A stretch of DNA of 64,000 nucleotides from positions 3,286,001 through 3,350,000 of the forward strand of contig NZ_CP082249.1 in NCBI RefSeq assembly GCF_019879105.1. Reading direction: 5' to 3'. This DNA comes from Natrinema sp. SYSU A 869 (lineage in GTDB: Archaea > Halobacteriota > Halobacteria > Halobacteriales > Natrialbaceae). The notes under the pieces are model-generated. The model did not search any database, was not told the DNA's origin, and worked only from the letters and a program-made list of their open reading frames with translations. Shown here piece by piece: positions 8,108 to 16,668 of the stretch (its first letter is position 1; each line of letters opens with the position of its first letter). The position numbers were made by a program, and so were the translations under genes.

Positions 8108-9298
8108 ATGGAACCGACAGACGCCTTCGCCGGCCTCGAGTGCGTCGACTGTGGGGCCACCGTTGACGCCACCGCGACCCACCAGTGTCCGGACTGTGGC
8201 GGGTTGCTCGATCCGAGCTATGACTACGACGCGATCGATCTCGACCGCGAGACGCTCGCCGCCCGTCCGTTTGACTCGCAGTGGCGCTACGCGGAACTGC
8301 TGCCCGTTGCCCGCGAGTCGGCGGTGACGACGAACGAGGGGGCAACGGCGCTGGTCGACTGCCCCGATCTGGCCAACGAACTCGGCGTCGAGCGCGTCTT
8401 GATCAAAGACGAGGGCCGGAATCCGACAGGCTCGGTCACGGACCGCGGCGCGTCGGTAGCTGTCACCGCGGCCGCCTCCCACGGCGCGAGCGACGTCGCG
8501 CTCCCGTCGCCGGGCAATGGTGGACAGGCCATCGCGGCCTACGCGGCCCGCGCGGGGCTCCAGTCGCACGCGTATCTCCCCTCTCGGTCCGGCTTTACTA
8601 ACAAGGCCATGGTCAATGTTCACGGCGGAGATATGAACGTCGTCGGTGGCCGCTACGGCGACGCTGTCGGCGCGTTCGAGGAAGGACTTGCGGAACACGA
8701 CGACTGGTACTCACTCCGGGCGTTCGACACGCCGTATCGCCACGAGGGCGCAAAGACGCTGTTCTACGAACTCGCCGAACAACTCGAGTGGACGGTTCCC
8801 GACACGATCTGTTACCCGACGGGTGCCGGCACCGGGCTCGTCGCGCTTGCCAAGGCCGCGCGGGAGTTCCGCGAACTCGGTCTGACTGACGAGTTGCCCA
8901 CCCTCTACGCCGCCCAGGCGGCCGGCTGCGCGCCGATCGTCGAGGCGGTCGACAACGGCCGCGACGAACACGAGCCGGTCGAACACCCTGACACGATCTG
9001 TGGCGAACTCGAGATTCCCGACCCGACGGCGAGCCCGCAGGTCCTCGAGGCGATCCGCGAGACTGACGGCAGCGCGGTTGCGACTGAGGATCCGGATATC
9101 CTCGAGTCTGCTGCGCGGGTGGCCCAAGCGGAAGGGCTCGAACTGATCCCGAGCGCGGCAGCGGCCGCGAGCGGGGCGTGGGAACTCGCGGAGCGCGGTG
9201 CGTTCGACGGCTCGGAGACGGTTGTCATCGTCAATACTGGCGCGGGCAACAAGGAGGCCGACGTATTGCGGAGCCATCTGATGAGCCAGGGCGTGTAG
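8108..9298 (+). CDS. threonine synthase-like protein lacking the PLP lysine
   Basis: The 396-residue protein has the layout of archaeal threonine synthase, a fold type II PLP enzyme that turns O-phosphohomoserine into threonine. It has an N-terminal zinc ribbon (CVDC and CPDC, residues about 14-32), then the catalytic fold. The PLP-binding segment reads NPTGSVTDRG, where true ThrC has NPTGSFKDRG. Residue 111, normally the Schiff-base Lys, is Thr. The phosphate/substrate loop is also altered (SPGNGGQA instead of the usual S-x-GN[TS] pattern). The C-terminal VNTGAGNKEAD loop is kept. Either the protein no longer does PLP chemistry or it uses another residue. A TATA-like CCTTAGTTC sits about 27 nt before the ATG. 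Confidence 0.85.
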   Translation: MEPTDAFAGLECVDCGATVDATATHQCPDCGGLLDPSYDYDAIDLDRETLAARPFDSQWRYAELLPVARESAVTTNEGATALVDCPDLANELGVERVLIKDEGRNPTGSVTDRGASVAVTAAASHGASDVALPSPGNGGQAIAAYAARAGLQSHAYLPSRSGFTNKAMVNVHGGDMNVVGGRYGDAVGAFEEGLAEHDDWYSLRAFDTPYRHEGAKTLFYELAEQLEWTVPDTICYPTGAGTGLVALAKAAREFRELGLTDELPTLYAAQAAGCAPIVEAVDNGRDEHEPVEHPDTICGELEIPDPTASPQVLEAIRETDGSAVATEDPDILESAARVAQAEGLELIPSAAAAASGAWELAERGAFDGSETVVIVNTGAGNKEADVLRSHLMSQGV

Positions 9299-9420
9299 AG
9301 CGAAAACACAGTAGCCGGTGATATATCCGAGTAGAGCCCGTCTAACCGCTAGCAGAGGGCCAGGTCGATCACGGGTACCGACCGCTTCCACCGACAGAGC
9401 CTTGACTCCGAGACGAGTAG

Positions 9421-9609
9421 ATGAACCGAATTCAAATGTGTGAACATTCACCAGAGTGTTCGAACGGGGTCTCCTGCCAGCTCGTCCTCGAGAACGGGGA
9501 GACTGGCCTCGAGACCGCCGAATACTACTGTAAGGCACACCTCGTGCTCCGGATCTGGGAAGTCGAGAACGACAGTTCGATGCGAGCCGTCAGCGCCGAG
9601 CAACTGTAA
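9421..9609 (+). CDS. small Cys-rich protein, putative zinc binder
   Basis: This 62-residue protein has the arrangement C-E-H-(S-P-E)-C, a third Cys at 19 and YYCKAH at about 36-40, which could bind a metal ion. It starts MNRIQMCEHSPECSNG. Haloarchaeal genomes contain many such small CxxC-type proteins, some of which affect biofilm or regulation. No specific role can be assigned. The gene stands alone. Confidence 0.5.
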   Translation: MNRIQMCEHSPECSNGVSCQLVLENGETGLETAEYYCKAHLVLRIWEVENDSSMRAVSAEQL

Positions 9610-9836
9610 GCGCGCCACCGGGCATCGAACGCTCCGGTTCGCTCCAGGAACGGCACCGCACTGTCGTGCGATGACCGGTCGGATCGCCCGTCGACGGGAA
9701 TCGAGAAAGGACATCACTGGCTCCCTACCGGGGTAGAGACCGTCGATAGGCCGAGCCCGTAGACGGACTCGAGCACGGATCCGCGAAACGGGGTCGTTCC
9801 GTAGCGTTTTTGCTGGTTGTCGGGAAACGGAGCGGT

Positions 9837-10537
9837 ATGACTACCCCTGGGACGATTGGAACCACATTCTCAAGATTGATCCAGACAAGGAGCTACCCGA
9901 GGGCGTGACCTACGGCGATCTCTGTGCGACAGGCACCGACGCGATCGAAGTCGGCGGCACCATGGGCATCACCGAGGAGAATATGAGCGCGGTCATCGAG
10001 GCCTGTGCCGAACACGACGTCGCCCTCTATCAGGAGCCCTCGAATCCTGATGTCGTCCTCGAGGACGATGCGCTGGACGGCTATCTCATCCCGACCGTCT
10101 TCAACGCCGGGTCGCCGTTCTGGATCACTGAGGCCCACAAGGAGTGGGTCCGGCTCGAGGGCGAACTCGACTGGGAGCGCACGACGACGGAAGCCTACAT
10201 CGTGATGAACCCCGAGGCCGACGTCGCGGAGCTGACGGAGGCCAACTGCGATCTCGGTGCCGACGACGTCGCCGCCTACGCGACGGTCGCCGAGCATATG
10301 TTCGGACAGGAGATCGTCTACATCGAGTACTCCGGCACCCTTGGCGACGAGGCAGTCGTCGACGCCGCCGCCGAGGCGACTGATGAGTCGACGCTGTTCT
10401 ACGGCGGCGGGATCCACGACTACGACTCCGCGTACGCGATGGCCCAGCATGCCGACGTCATCGTCGTCGGCGATCTCGCACACGATGAGGGTATTGAGGC
10501 GGTTCGGGAGACCGTCGACGCGGCCAACGACGCGTAG
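9837..10537 (+). CDS. geranylgeranylglyceryl phosphate synthase, start out of frame
   Basis: This enzyme makes the first ether bond of archaeal membrane lipids, joining geranylgeranyl diphosphate to sn-glycerol-1-phosphate. It is a TIM-barrel enzyme of the PcrB/GGGPS family. Family features are the N-terminal [11 protein letters not shown] strand, [38 protein letters not shown] and YIEYSG, and the phosphate-binding GGGI and VVGDLAH near the end. The expected ATG (9837) is one base out of frame with [11 protein letters not shown], which begins at 9842. The first in-frame start is a GTG at 9905, and starting there would remove the first barrel strand. A lost base just after the ATG is the simplest explanation. 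Confidence 0.8.
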
Positions 10538-10616
10538 TCCGCGATCCATATCGATCCGGTCGGCACACATGATAGTTTCCTCAACTGTTTTGTCGCTTCG
10601 TGGTGCATGAGCGGGC

Positions 10617-11264
10617 ATGAGTCTCCTCGCCGCGTTCGAGGCGTCGTCGCCGGCGTTGGTACTCGGGCCGACCCTTGAGGCCCTGCCGTCGATCGACGTT
10701 GAACTCGAGCGCCAGTACGCCCTCGATCCCGACCGGCCTATCGCGTTCTGCCGACTTCGGTATCACGACCGCGACGGACTCGACCGAACGCTCGCAGCCG
10801 ACGACACCATCGATGAGTTCGAGCGAATCGGCGGGAGCGACGATGAGAACCTGTACCGACTGCAGCGAAGCGAGACGGACGTCATCGGCGCGTATCGTGA
10901 GTGGGTCGACGCCGGCGGCGAGTTACTCGAGTGTCGCGGCTCGGATGGCAGTTGGGAGGTCGAGATGCGGTTCCCCGATCGCGCCTCGTTCAGCCGCTAT
11001 CACGAGTTCCTCGCGAGCGAAGGCGTCTCGCTCGAGTTACAACGACTCGCCGACGGCGACGGTCGACGCCGCGGGCCCCGACCCGCCCTGACCGACGCCC
11101 AGCGGGAGGCGCTCACGCTGGCCCACGAGCACGGGTTCTTCGAGGTACCCCGTGAGACGGGGCTGTCCGAGATCGCTGCCCAGCTCGAGATTTCGAACCA
11201 GGCCGTCAGCGAGCGACTACGACGCGGCCAGGCGCAGTTGATCGACGACCAGCTCATCGAGTGA
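10617..11264 (+). CDS. HTH-10 family (Bat-like) transcriptional regulator
   Basis: The 215-residue protein has an N-terminal sensor-like domain (about 1-150) and a C-terminal HTH-10 domain of the bacterio-opsin activator type (about 155-215: LTDAQREALTLAHEHGFFEVPR followed by SEIAAQLEISNQAVSERLRRGQ). These DNA-binding regulators are expanded in haloarchaea. The target is unknown. The ATG at 10617 is used because it gives a normal N-terminus, MSLLAAFEA. The convergent sirtuin gene ends 22 bp downstream. Confidence 0.85.
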   Translation: MSLLAAFEASSPALVLGPTLEALPSIDVELERQYALDPDRPIAFCRLRYHDRDGLDRTLAADDTIDEFERIGGSDDENLYRLQRSETDVIGAYREWVDAGGELLECRGSDGSWEVEMRFPDRASFSRYHEFLASEGVSLELQRLADGDGRRRGPRPALTDAQREALTLAHEHGFFEVPRETGLSEIAAQLEISNQAVSERLRRGQAQLIDDQLIE

Positions 11265-11286
11265 CCCCGCGACGCAGAATCGGTCA

Positions 11287-12087
11287 TCACTCGGCGGCCA
11301 AGTCCCGTAGCCGGGGAAGCACCGTTGTCACGTCATCGCGGAGCACCACGTCGGCAATATCGTCACACGGCGTCGACTCGAGGTTCACGATGCCGACCGT
11401 CGCGCCGGTCGATGCGGCGAGTCGCGGGAGCGAGGCGGCCGGTTCGACGACCAGCGAGGAGCCGATCGCGAGGAAAACGTCGCTTTCGCGAGCGAGCGAC
11501 CGGGCCCGCTGGATGACGGCTCCCGGGAGTTGCTCACCGAAGAGGACGACATCGGGTTTGAGGACGCCGCCACACTCGCAGGTCGGCGGTAGTTCGCCGT
11601 CGGCAGCGCGCTCGAAGATCGGGTCGCCGTCCCGGCGGTTTCCACAGTCGGTACAGCGAACCCGCTGGGAGTTGCCGTGAAGCTCGAGGACGGTCGTCCC
11701 GCTGTCGCCCGCAGCGTCAGTTTCGCCGTCGCTCGTCCCCTCACCGACCGCTGCCGCGGCATCGCCGTGTAATCCGTCCGTATTCTGGGTGAGTATTGCC
11801 TCGAGATCACTCTCTTGCCCCATCGCGGCCAGTGCCTCGTGAGCCGCGTTCGGCTCGTACTCCTCATCGAACATCACTCGCTGGAGGTCGACGCGGTCCG
11901 TCCAGAACCCCTCGGGATCGCGCTGGAATCGGCCGTACGTGAACTGTCCCTCGTCGAACTTCTCCCAGACGCCGTCGTCGCCGCGGAAGGTCGGGACACC
12001 GGATGGGGCGGAGATGCCCGCACCGGTGAAGGCGACGCCGGTGTCTGCGCGTCGGATGGCGTCAGCGAGTCGCTCGAGGTCGTCCAT
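11287..12087 (-). CDS. Sir2-family NAD-dependent deacylase
   Basis: This is a sirtuin of 266 residues that removes acyl groups from lysine using NAD. It shows the NAD site GAGISAPSGVPTFRG (about 22-36), TQNTDGLHG (about 102), the catalytic His in LELHGN (about 137), a zinc ribbon (CTDC, then CECGG) and the GSSLVVEPA strand. Between LHG and LELHG lies an acidic stretch of about 25 residues rich in Gly, Asp and Thr, longer than in typical sirtuins and likely a surface loop. Chromatin protein Alba or acetyl-CoA synthetase are typical archaeal targets, but the partner here is not known. Confidence 0.93.
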   Translation of the reverse strand: MDDLERLADAIRRADTGVAFTGAGISAPSGVPTFRGDDGVWEKFDEGQFTYGRFQRDPEGFWTDRVDLQRVMFDEEYEPNAAHEALAAMGQESDLEAILTQNTDGLHGDAAAAVGEGTSDGETDAAGDSGTTVLELHGNSQRVRCTDCGNRRDGDPIFERAADGELPPTCECGGVLKPDVVLFGEQLPGAVIQRARSLARESDVFLAIGSSLVVEPAASLPRLAASTGATVGIVNLESTPCDDIADVVLRDDVTTVLPRLRDLAAE

Positions 12088-12352
12088 ACCGAGTAGTCGT
12101 TCTGCACGCTGAAAACTCGTCGTGGTGCGAATACCGGGAAATCGGCCGTCTCGATCGAGAAACCAGCGTGCGGACGTGTGACGGGCCGAGCCCGCTTCGA
12201 GAGCGAATCGGACTCGGTGCAGCGACCGTCTCGAGAGTGGGAGCAATCGTTCAGCCGAGTTGAAGGTCGATGTCGCGGATCGATTTCGCGAACTCGAGCG
12301 GTCCCACGAGAATCGATACCACTCCTCGAATAGCAGCGACTCCGAACGACTG

Positions 12353-12362
12353 TGCTTAAGTT
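12353..12362 (+). promoter_or_regulatory. TATA-like element for aspS
   Basis: TGCTTAAGTT is centred about 27 nt before the aspS ATG, supporting a leaderless transcript and start codon 12385 rather than the in-frame upstream extension. Confidence 0.45.
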
Positions 12363-12384
12363 CCGCCTGCGTGAATCGGGTGGT

Positions 12385-13689
12385 ATGCAGGACAGAACCT
12401 ACACTGCCGACGCCGAGCCGGGCGACGACGTGACGGTCGCCGGCTGGGTCCACGAGATCCGCGATCTCGGGGGCATCGCATTCCTGATTCTCCGGGATAC
12501 CTCGGGCAAGATCCAGATCAAGTTCGAGAAAGACGAGATGGACGACGACTTAGTCGAGACGGGACTGGACGCCTCCCGCGAGAGCGTCGTCAAAGTCTCC
12601 GGCGCGGTCGAGGAGGAGCCGCGCGCGCCAACGGGCGTCGAGATCACGCCCGACTCCGTCGAGGTCATCGCGCCCGCCGATCCCGAACTGCCGCTCGATC
12701 CCTCGGAGAAGGTCGACGCCGACCTCTCGACGCGACTCGACAACCGGACCCTCGACCTCCGGAAGGACGAGGTCCAGACGATCTTCGAGGTTCGCTCGGA
12801 CGTGCTTCGGGCGGTCCGCGACCAGTTCCGCGACTTTGACTGTACGGAGATCAACACGCCGAAGATCGTCGCCACCGGGACGGAGGGCGGCACCGAACTC
12901 TTCCCGATCACTTACTTCGGCGAGGAGGCCTTCATGAACCAGTCACCGCAGCTGTTCAAGCAGCTGATCGCGGGCTCGAACGTCGAGCGCGTCTTCGAGA
13001 TCGGTCCGATCTTCCGCGCCGAGGAGCACAACACGCCCCGGCACCTGAACGAGGCCACCTCGATCGACTTCGAGGGCGCGTTCTGCGATCACACCGACGC
13101 CATGGACGTCGCCGAAGGCATCGTCAAAGCGTCCTACGAGGCAGTCCAGGAGAACTTCGGCGACGAACTCGAGGCGCTCGACATCGCCGAGGACTTTGAG
13201 GTTCCGGAGGGTGACTTCCCTCGCATCAGCTACGAGGAGGCCCTCGAGCGCATCAACGCGACGGGCGAACTCGACGAGCAACTCGTCTGGGGCGACGACC
13301 TCTCGACGCCGGCCGAGGAAGCCCTCGGCCAGGACGTCGGCGGTCACTACTTCATCACGGACTGGCCCAGCGAGATCAAGCCGTTCTACATCAAGGATCA
13401 CGACGACGATCCGCAGCTCTCGACCGGGTTCGACCTGATGCACCCTCGCATGGAACTGGTCTCGGGCGGCCAGCGCGAACACCGCCACGAGAAGCTCATC
13501 GAGGGCTTCGAACAGCAGGGCCTCGATCCCGACCAGTTCGAGTACTACACCAAGATGTTCAAGTACGGCATGCCGCCCCACGCCGGCTTCGGCCTCGGTG
13601 GCGAGCGCCTGATCATGACGATTCTCGGACTGGACAACATTCGAGAAGCTGTTCTCTTCCCGCGTGATCGCCAGCGTCTGTCGCCCTAG
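12385..13689 (+). CDS. aspS: aspartyl-tRNA synthetase, probably non-discriminating
   Basis: This is a class IIb archaeal aspartyl-tRNA synthetase of 434 residues. It has an N-terminal OB anticodon-binding domain (about 1-100), motif 2 ([14 protein letters not shown], about 211-225) and motif 3 ([11 protein letters not shown], about 402-412). In the OB fold the sequence [12 protein letters not shown] has His (residue 23) where discriminating archaeal enzymes such as that of Thermococcus kodakarensis carry Trp. His there is typical of enzymes that also charge tRNA-Asn, with amidation by GatCAB. This reading is from family knowledge and is not proven here. Confidence 0.96.
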   Translation: MQDRTYTADAEPGDDVTVAGWVHEIRDLGGIAFLILRDTSGKIQIKFEKDEMDDDLVETGLDASRESVVKVSGAVEEEPRAPTGVEITPDSVEVIAPADPELPLDPSEKVDADLSTRLDNRTLDLRKDEVQTIFEVRSDVLRAVRDQFRDFDCTEINTPKIVATGTEGGTELFPITYFGEEAFMNQSPQLFKQLIAGSNVERVFEIGPIFRAEEHNTPRHLNEATSIDFEGAFCDHTDAMDVAEGIVKASYEAVQENFGDELEALDIAEDFEVPEGDFPRISYEEALERINATGELDEQLVWGDDLSTPAEEALGQDVGGHYFITDWPSEIKPFYIKDHDDDPQLSTGFDLMHPRMELVSGGQREHRHEKLIEGFEQQGLDPDQFEYYTKMFKYGMPPHAGFGLGGERLIMTILGLDNIREAVLFPRDRQRLSP

Positions 13690-13765
13690 GCGACAGACCT
13701 GGGAGCCAGCGAGACGACTGCAGGGAGTTTCGCCGGACCGGCAGCGGCTGAGAGCAAGCAGTTCG

Positions 13766-14230
13766 TTAGAACCAGCCCCAGTCGTCGTCGCTATCCTCGT
13801 CACAGGAGTCGCTTTTGATGGCGTCTGCGAGGTCGCTGACGATTACCTCGGAGACCAACGTGTCGCGGTATCCGTCGATGGGATCGCTGACGTCGATATT
13901 GGTGTAGTTGTCTGCCGGATCACAGTCGACACCCTCGGCACCGACCGCGGTGTCGCCCGTCCCGCCGAAGGCGGCACTGACGGTCCCGTCGTTCTTGGAG
14001 TCGTAGTTTCGCACCTCGCAGGCGTTGTTGAGGCCGTTGTTCACGGGTTGCAACCGGTCTCCGAGCCGTCGGCGGCGGTACCGAGAAGGGCGATGGTCTC
14101 GATTTCGCACCCCCTCGGAGCGTCGCAAGCGCCCACAGGACACAGCGACTCCCAGGGAATGGCCGACCAGCCACACGTTGCCGACACCGTTGGCAAGACG
14201 CTCCTTGATCAATCCAGCTGTCAACCAACC
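13766..14230 (-). pseudogene. decayed paralog of the adjacent Tat-exported hydrolase
   Basis: Fragments in different frames match the downstream half of the hydrolase at 14352-15221 in order: GLIKERLANGVGNVWLVGHSLG, then SRCVLWALATLRGG in a second frame, EIETIALLGTAADGSE in another, then ACEVRNYDSKNDGTVSAAFGG to the Asp-rich end (DDDWGWF). The first half of the gene and the Tat signal are missing. At least two frame changes separate the pieces. This is a tandem duplicate in decay. Confidence 0.75.
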
Positions 14231-14351
14231 GTAACGCGACGCAGCGAATTGGAGCGCAAAAATTGGGTAAGAACCGGGCCTCAGTGAATGCGGGTGGATT
14301 TTAACCACCGCCGATACGGGTCGTGAGACGACGGTGTTCGCTCGCAGGCGT

Positions 14352-15221
14352 TCAGCTCCACCAGCTATCGTCGTCGTCATCGCCGCCGCTATCGTCGCCA
14401 CAGGAACCGCTGTTGATTGCGTCGGCGAGGTCCGATCCAACTGCGGAGTCGCCCAGATACGTCAGGTGACTGCCGACGCTGCCGGTCACGTCGACGTCAG
14501 TGTAGTTCGACGCGGGGCTGCAGCCTGCACCTTCGGTCCCCAGCGCGGTGTCGCCCCAGCCGCCGTAGGCCGAGCCGACCGTCGAGTCGTTCTCGGAGTG
14601 GTAGTTGCGGACCTCGCAGGCGTTGTCGAGGCCGGAATTCCACGGATCGCCACAGATCTCCGAGCCGTCCGCCGCAGTGCCGAGTCCCGCGACGGTCTCG
14701 ATCTCGTAGCCACTACTGAGTTTGGTGGCCGTCCAGTAGACACAGCGGCCGCCGAGCGAGTGCCCGACGAGGCGGACGTTGCCGCCGCCGGCGTCGTAGA
14801 AGTCCTCGATGAGGCCGGCGACGACCTCACCGACGTCCTCGGTATCGGACTCCGCACCGCTGAAGTTGAGATTCGTCGCGGGCCACTCGATCGCGACGGT
14901 CTCGTCGGGCGAGTAGCCGCCGGACTCGAGGGAATCCTGGACGTCCGAGGCCTGACTCGAGACGGTCGTGTCGCCGAACCAGCCGTGGATGAAGATCAGC
15001 AGTTCGTCCGTGACTGGGAGACTGTCGTCAGCGCTCCAGCCGAACAGTCCGTCGTCGACTTCGATCACGTCGGGACCGCCGAACTGTGCGGACGCCGAAC
15101 CGGCTGCAGCGGCCAGCCCTGTGCCGCCGACAATCGTCGTGCCGGCGGTCTTCAGGAGGGTTCGTCGGTCAGTCGTCGATTCGTCCGTCGACCGCTCGTC
15201 TGCATCGTTAGGAGCCACCAT
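14352..15221 (-). CDS. Tat-exported alpha/beta hydrolase
   Basis: The 289-residue protein begins with a twin-arginine signal (TTDRRTLLKTAGTTIVGG, about residues 16-33) ending near ASAQ (about 46). That is the usual route for secreted folded proteins in haloarchaea. The mature part is an alpha/beta hydrolase: LLIFIHGWFGD (oxyanion region, about 75), then the nucleophile elbow LVGHSLGG (Ser about 155). It ends in an acidic, Trp-containing tail (GGDDDDDSWWS). The fold suggests an esterase or lipase, and the substrate is unknown. A degraded copy lies just downstream on the same strand. Confidence 0.85.
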   Translation of the reverse strand: MVAPNDADERSTDESTTDRRTLLKTAGTTIVGGTGLAAAAGSASAQFGGPDVIEVDDGLFGWSADDSLPVTDELLIFIHGWFGDTTVSSQASDVQDSLESGGYSPDETVAIEWPATNLNFSGAESDTEDVGEVVAGLIEDFYDAGGGNVRLVGHSLGGRCVYWTATKLSSGYEIETVAGLGTAADGSEICGDPWNSGLDNACEVRNYHSENDSTVGSAYGGWGDTALGTEGAGCSPASNYTDVDVTGSVGSHLTYLGDSAVGSDLADAINSGSCGDDSGGDDDDDSWWS

Positions 15222-15524
15222 AGTGCGACCTATACTTATGCGTATTGGTGATTGTGTTTTCTTCTTCTATACAGAGTCTGTTTAAGACGCCTCCAATCGA
15301 ATGTTCTCTGCGGGACTGCAGTATCGATGCGCCCAGTAGTCGAATAGGGCTTCGAGCGGTGTGGTCGGATGGATTGTCGTCAGCCGGGGGAGATTCACAC
15401 TCGAGAACGGAGAGCCGTCGGCACGTCCGACGATGGGGGTCGACGGCGGAGCCGGACCGCAGTCGGACAGACACATCGCGGGAACCTGCAAGGTTATACC
15501 GTTCGGGCCGAAAGCGGGGGCGTA
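15222..15524. other. divergent promoter region, hydrolase / pantoate kinase
   Basis: This stretch contains no convincing gene. The part nearest the hydrolase is AT-rich (TATACTTATGCG and a run of T and C), and the part nearest pantoate kinase carries a TATA-like GTTATACC. Confidence 0.5.
15493..15500 (+). promoter_or_regulatory. TATA-like element for pantoate kinase
   Basis: GTTATACC lies 25-32 nt upstream of the ATG at 15525, the spacing expected for a leaderless haloarchaeal transcript. Confidence 0.45.
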
Positions 15525-16352
15525 ATGCGCGAGGAGGCGACGGCGTTCGTCCCCGGACATGTTACGGGATTTTTCAGTGCACACCCGGACGACGACCCGA
15601 CGAAAGCCGGCTCACGGGGAGCGGGACTGACGCTTACAGACGGTGTCAAGGTAACAGTCGAACCGGCGGCAGAGTCAACTATCGTACTCGACGGGACGGA
15701 AGTCGAGATCGATCCGGTGACGACCGTCCTCGAGACGCTCGATGCGAGCGCCCGCGTCGAGGCCGACTCCGATCTTCCGATCGGAGCCGGGTTCGGCGTT
15801 TCGGGAGCGATGGCGCTCGGGACGGCGCTCACGGCGAACCGCGTCTTCGAGCACAAACTCTCCGCGAACGAACTCGTGACGATCGCCCACGGTGCTGAAG
15901 TCCAGGCCGGGACGGGACTCGGTGACGTCGTCGCACAGGCACACGGTGGCGTTCCGATCCGCCTCGAGCCCGGCGGTCCACAGGATAACAAACTCGACGC
16001 GATTCCGTCGCGGGCGCGCGTCGAGTACGTCTCGTTCGGCGAGCTCTCGACAGCCGACGTGCTCTCGGGCGACACCGAGGAGCTGACAGCCGCTGGGAAG
16101 GAGGCACTCGCTCGCGTCGTTGAGGAGCCGACGCTGCTGTCCTTCATGTACGCCTCGCGGCTGTTCGCACGCGACGCTGGCCTGCTCACGGAGCAGGTCA
16201 CCGAGACGATCGCCGAGGTCTCGGAGAACGGCGGGCAGGCGTCGATGGCCATGCTTGGCGAGACCGTCTTCGCGCTCGGAACGGGGCTCTCCGACGCTGG
16301 ATACGAGCCGTCGGTCTGTGCGACGCATCCGGCCGGTGCAGTGTTGAAGTAG
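15525..16352 (+). CDS. pantoate kinase (GHMP family)
   Basis: The 275-residue protein is archaeal pantoate kinase, which makes 4-phosphopantoate on the archaeal route to coenzyme A. It begins MREEATAFVPGHVTGFFSAH, a typical GHMP start. The phosphate-binding loop is LPIGAGFGVSGAMALG (about residues 86-101), followed by AEVQAGTGLGDVVAQAHGG (about 125-143). A C-terminal GHMP motif carries GGQASMAMLGETVFALG. The next enzyme of the path, the phosphopantoate ligase, is encoded at 19631, beyond the 13-repeat gene. Confidence 0.92.
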   Translation: MREEATAFVPGHVTGFFSAHPDDDPTKAGSRGAGLTLTDGVKVTVEPAAESTIVLDGTEVEIDPVTTVLETLDASARVEADSDLPIGAGFGVSGAMALGTALTANRVFEHKLSANELVTIAHGAEVQAGTGLGDVVAQAHGGVPIRLEPGGPQDNKLDAIPSRARVEYVSFGELSTADVLSGDTEELTAAGKEALARVVEEPTLLSFMYASRLFARDAGLLTEQVTETIAEVSENGGQASMAMLGETVFALGTGLSDAGYEPSVCATHPAGAVLK

Positions 16353-16668
16353 GTACGGACGCTGCCAGATAGCAGCCAGTGGCTGACTCTTACCGGCAAA
16401 CCACAGGGAAGCGATACGATATGGCGGTATTCGATACTGTTTTTATAGGTTCACTGCCGTGACTGCCCGGTACCGGTGTCGCCTCGTCAGCAAAGTTCGC
16501 ATAATCGCCTGACAGACGGTTCTTTCCCTCTCGAGACAATATCTCTCCCCTGGCCGACCCTCTATTCTAACTCGATAGCGTAGAAATTACGACATCTATG
16601 TGTGCTTGATTTCGAATACTTATCTAGAGTTTTATTACAGTCCGTTCGTGTTATCTGATCACATTTCC
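16353..16668. other. AT-rich intergenic region upstream of the 13-repeat gene
   Basis: No gene is seen. The last 100 bp are clearly AT-rich (for example AATACTTATCTAGAGTTTTATTACAG), which probably holds the promoter of the gene at 16669. Just after the pantoate kinase stop there is a weak inverted repeat (GCTGC/GCAGC). Confidence 0.4.
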
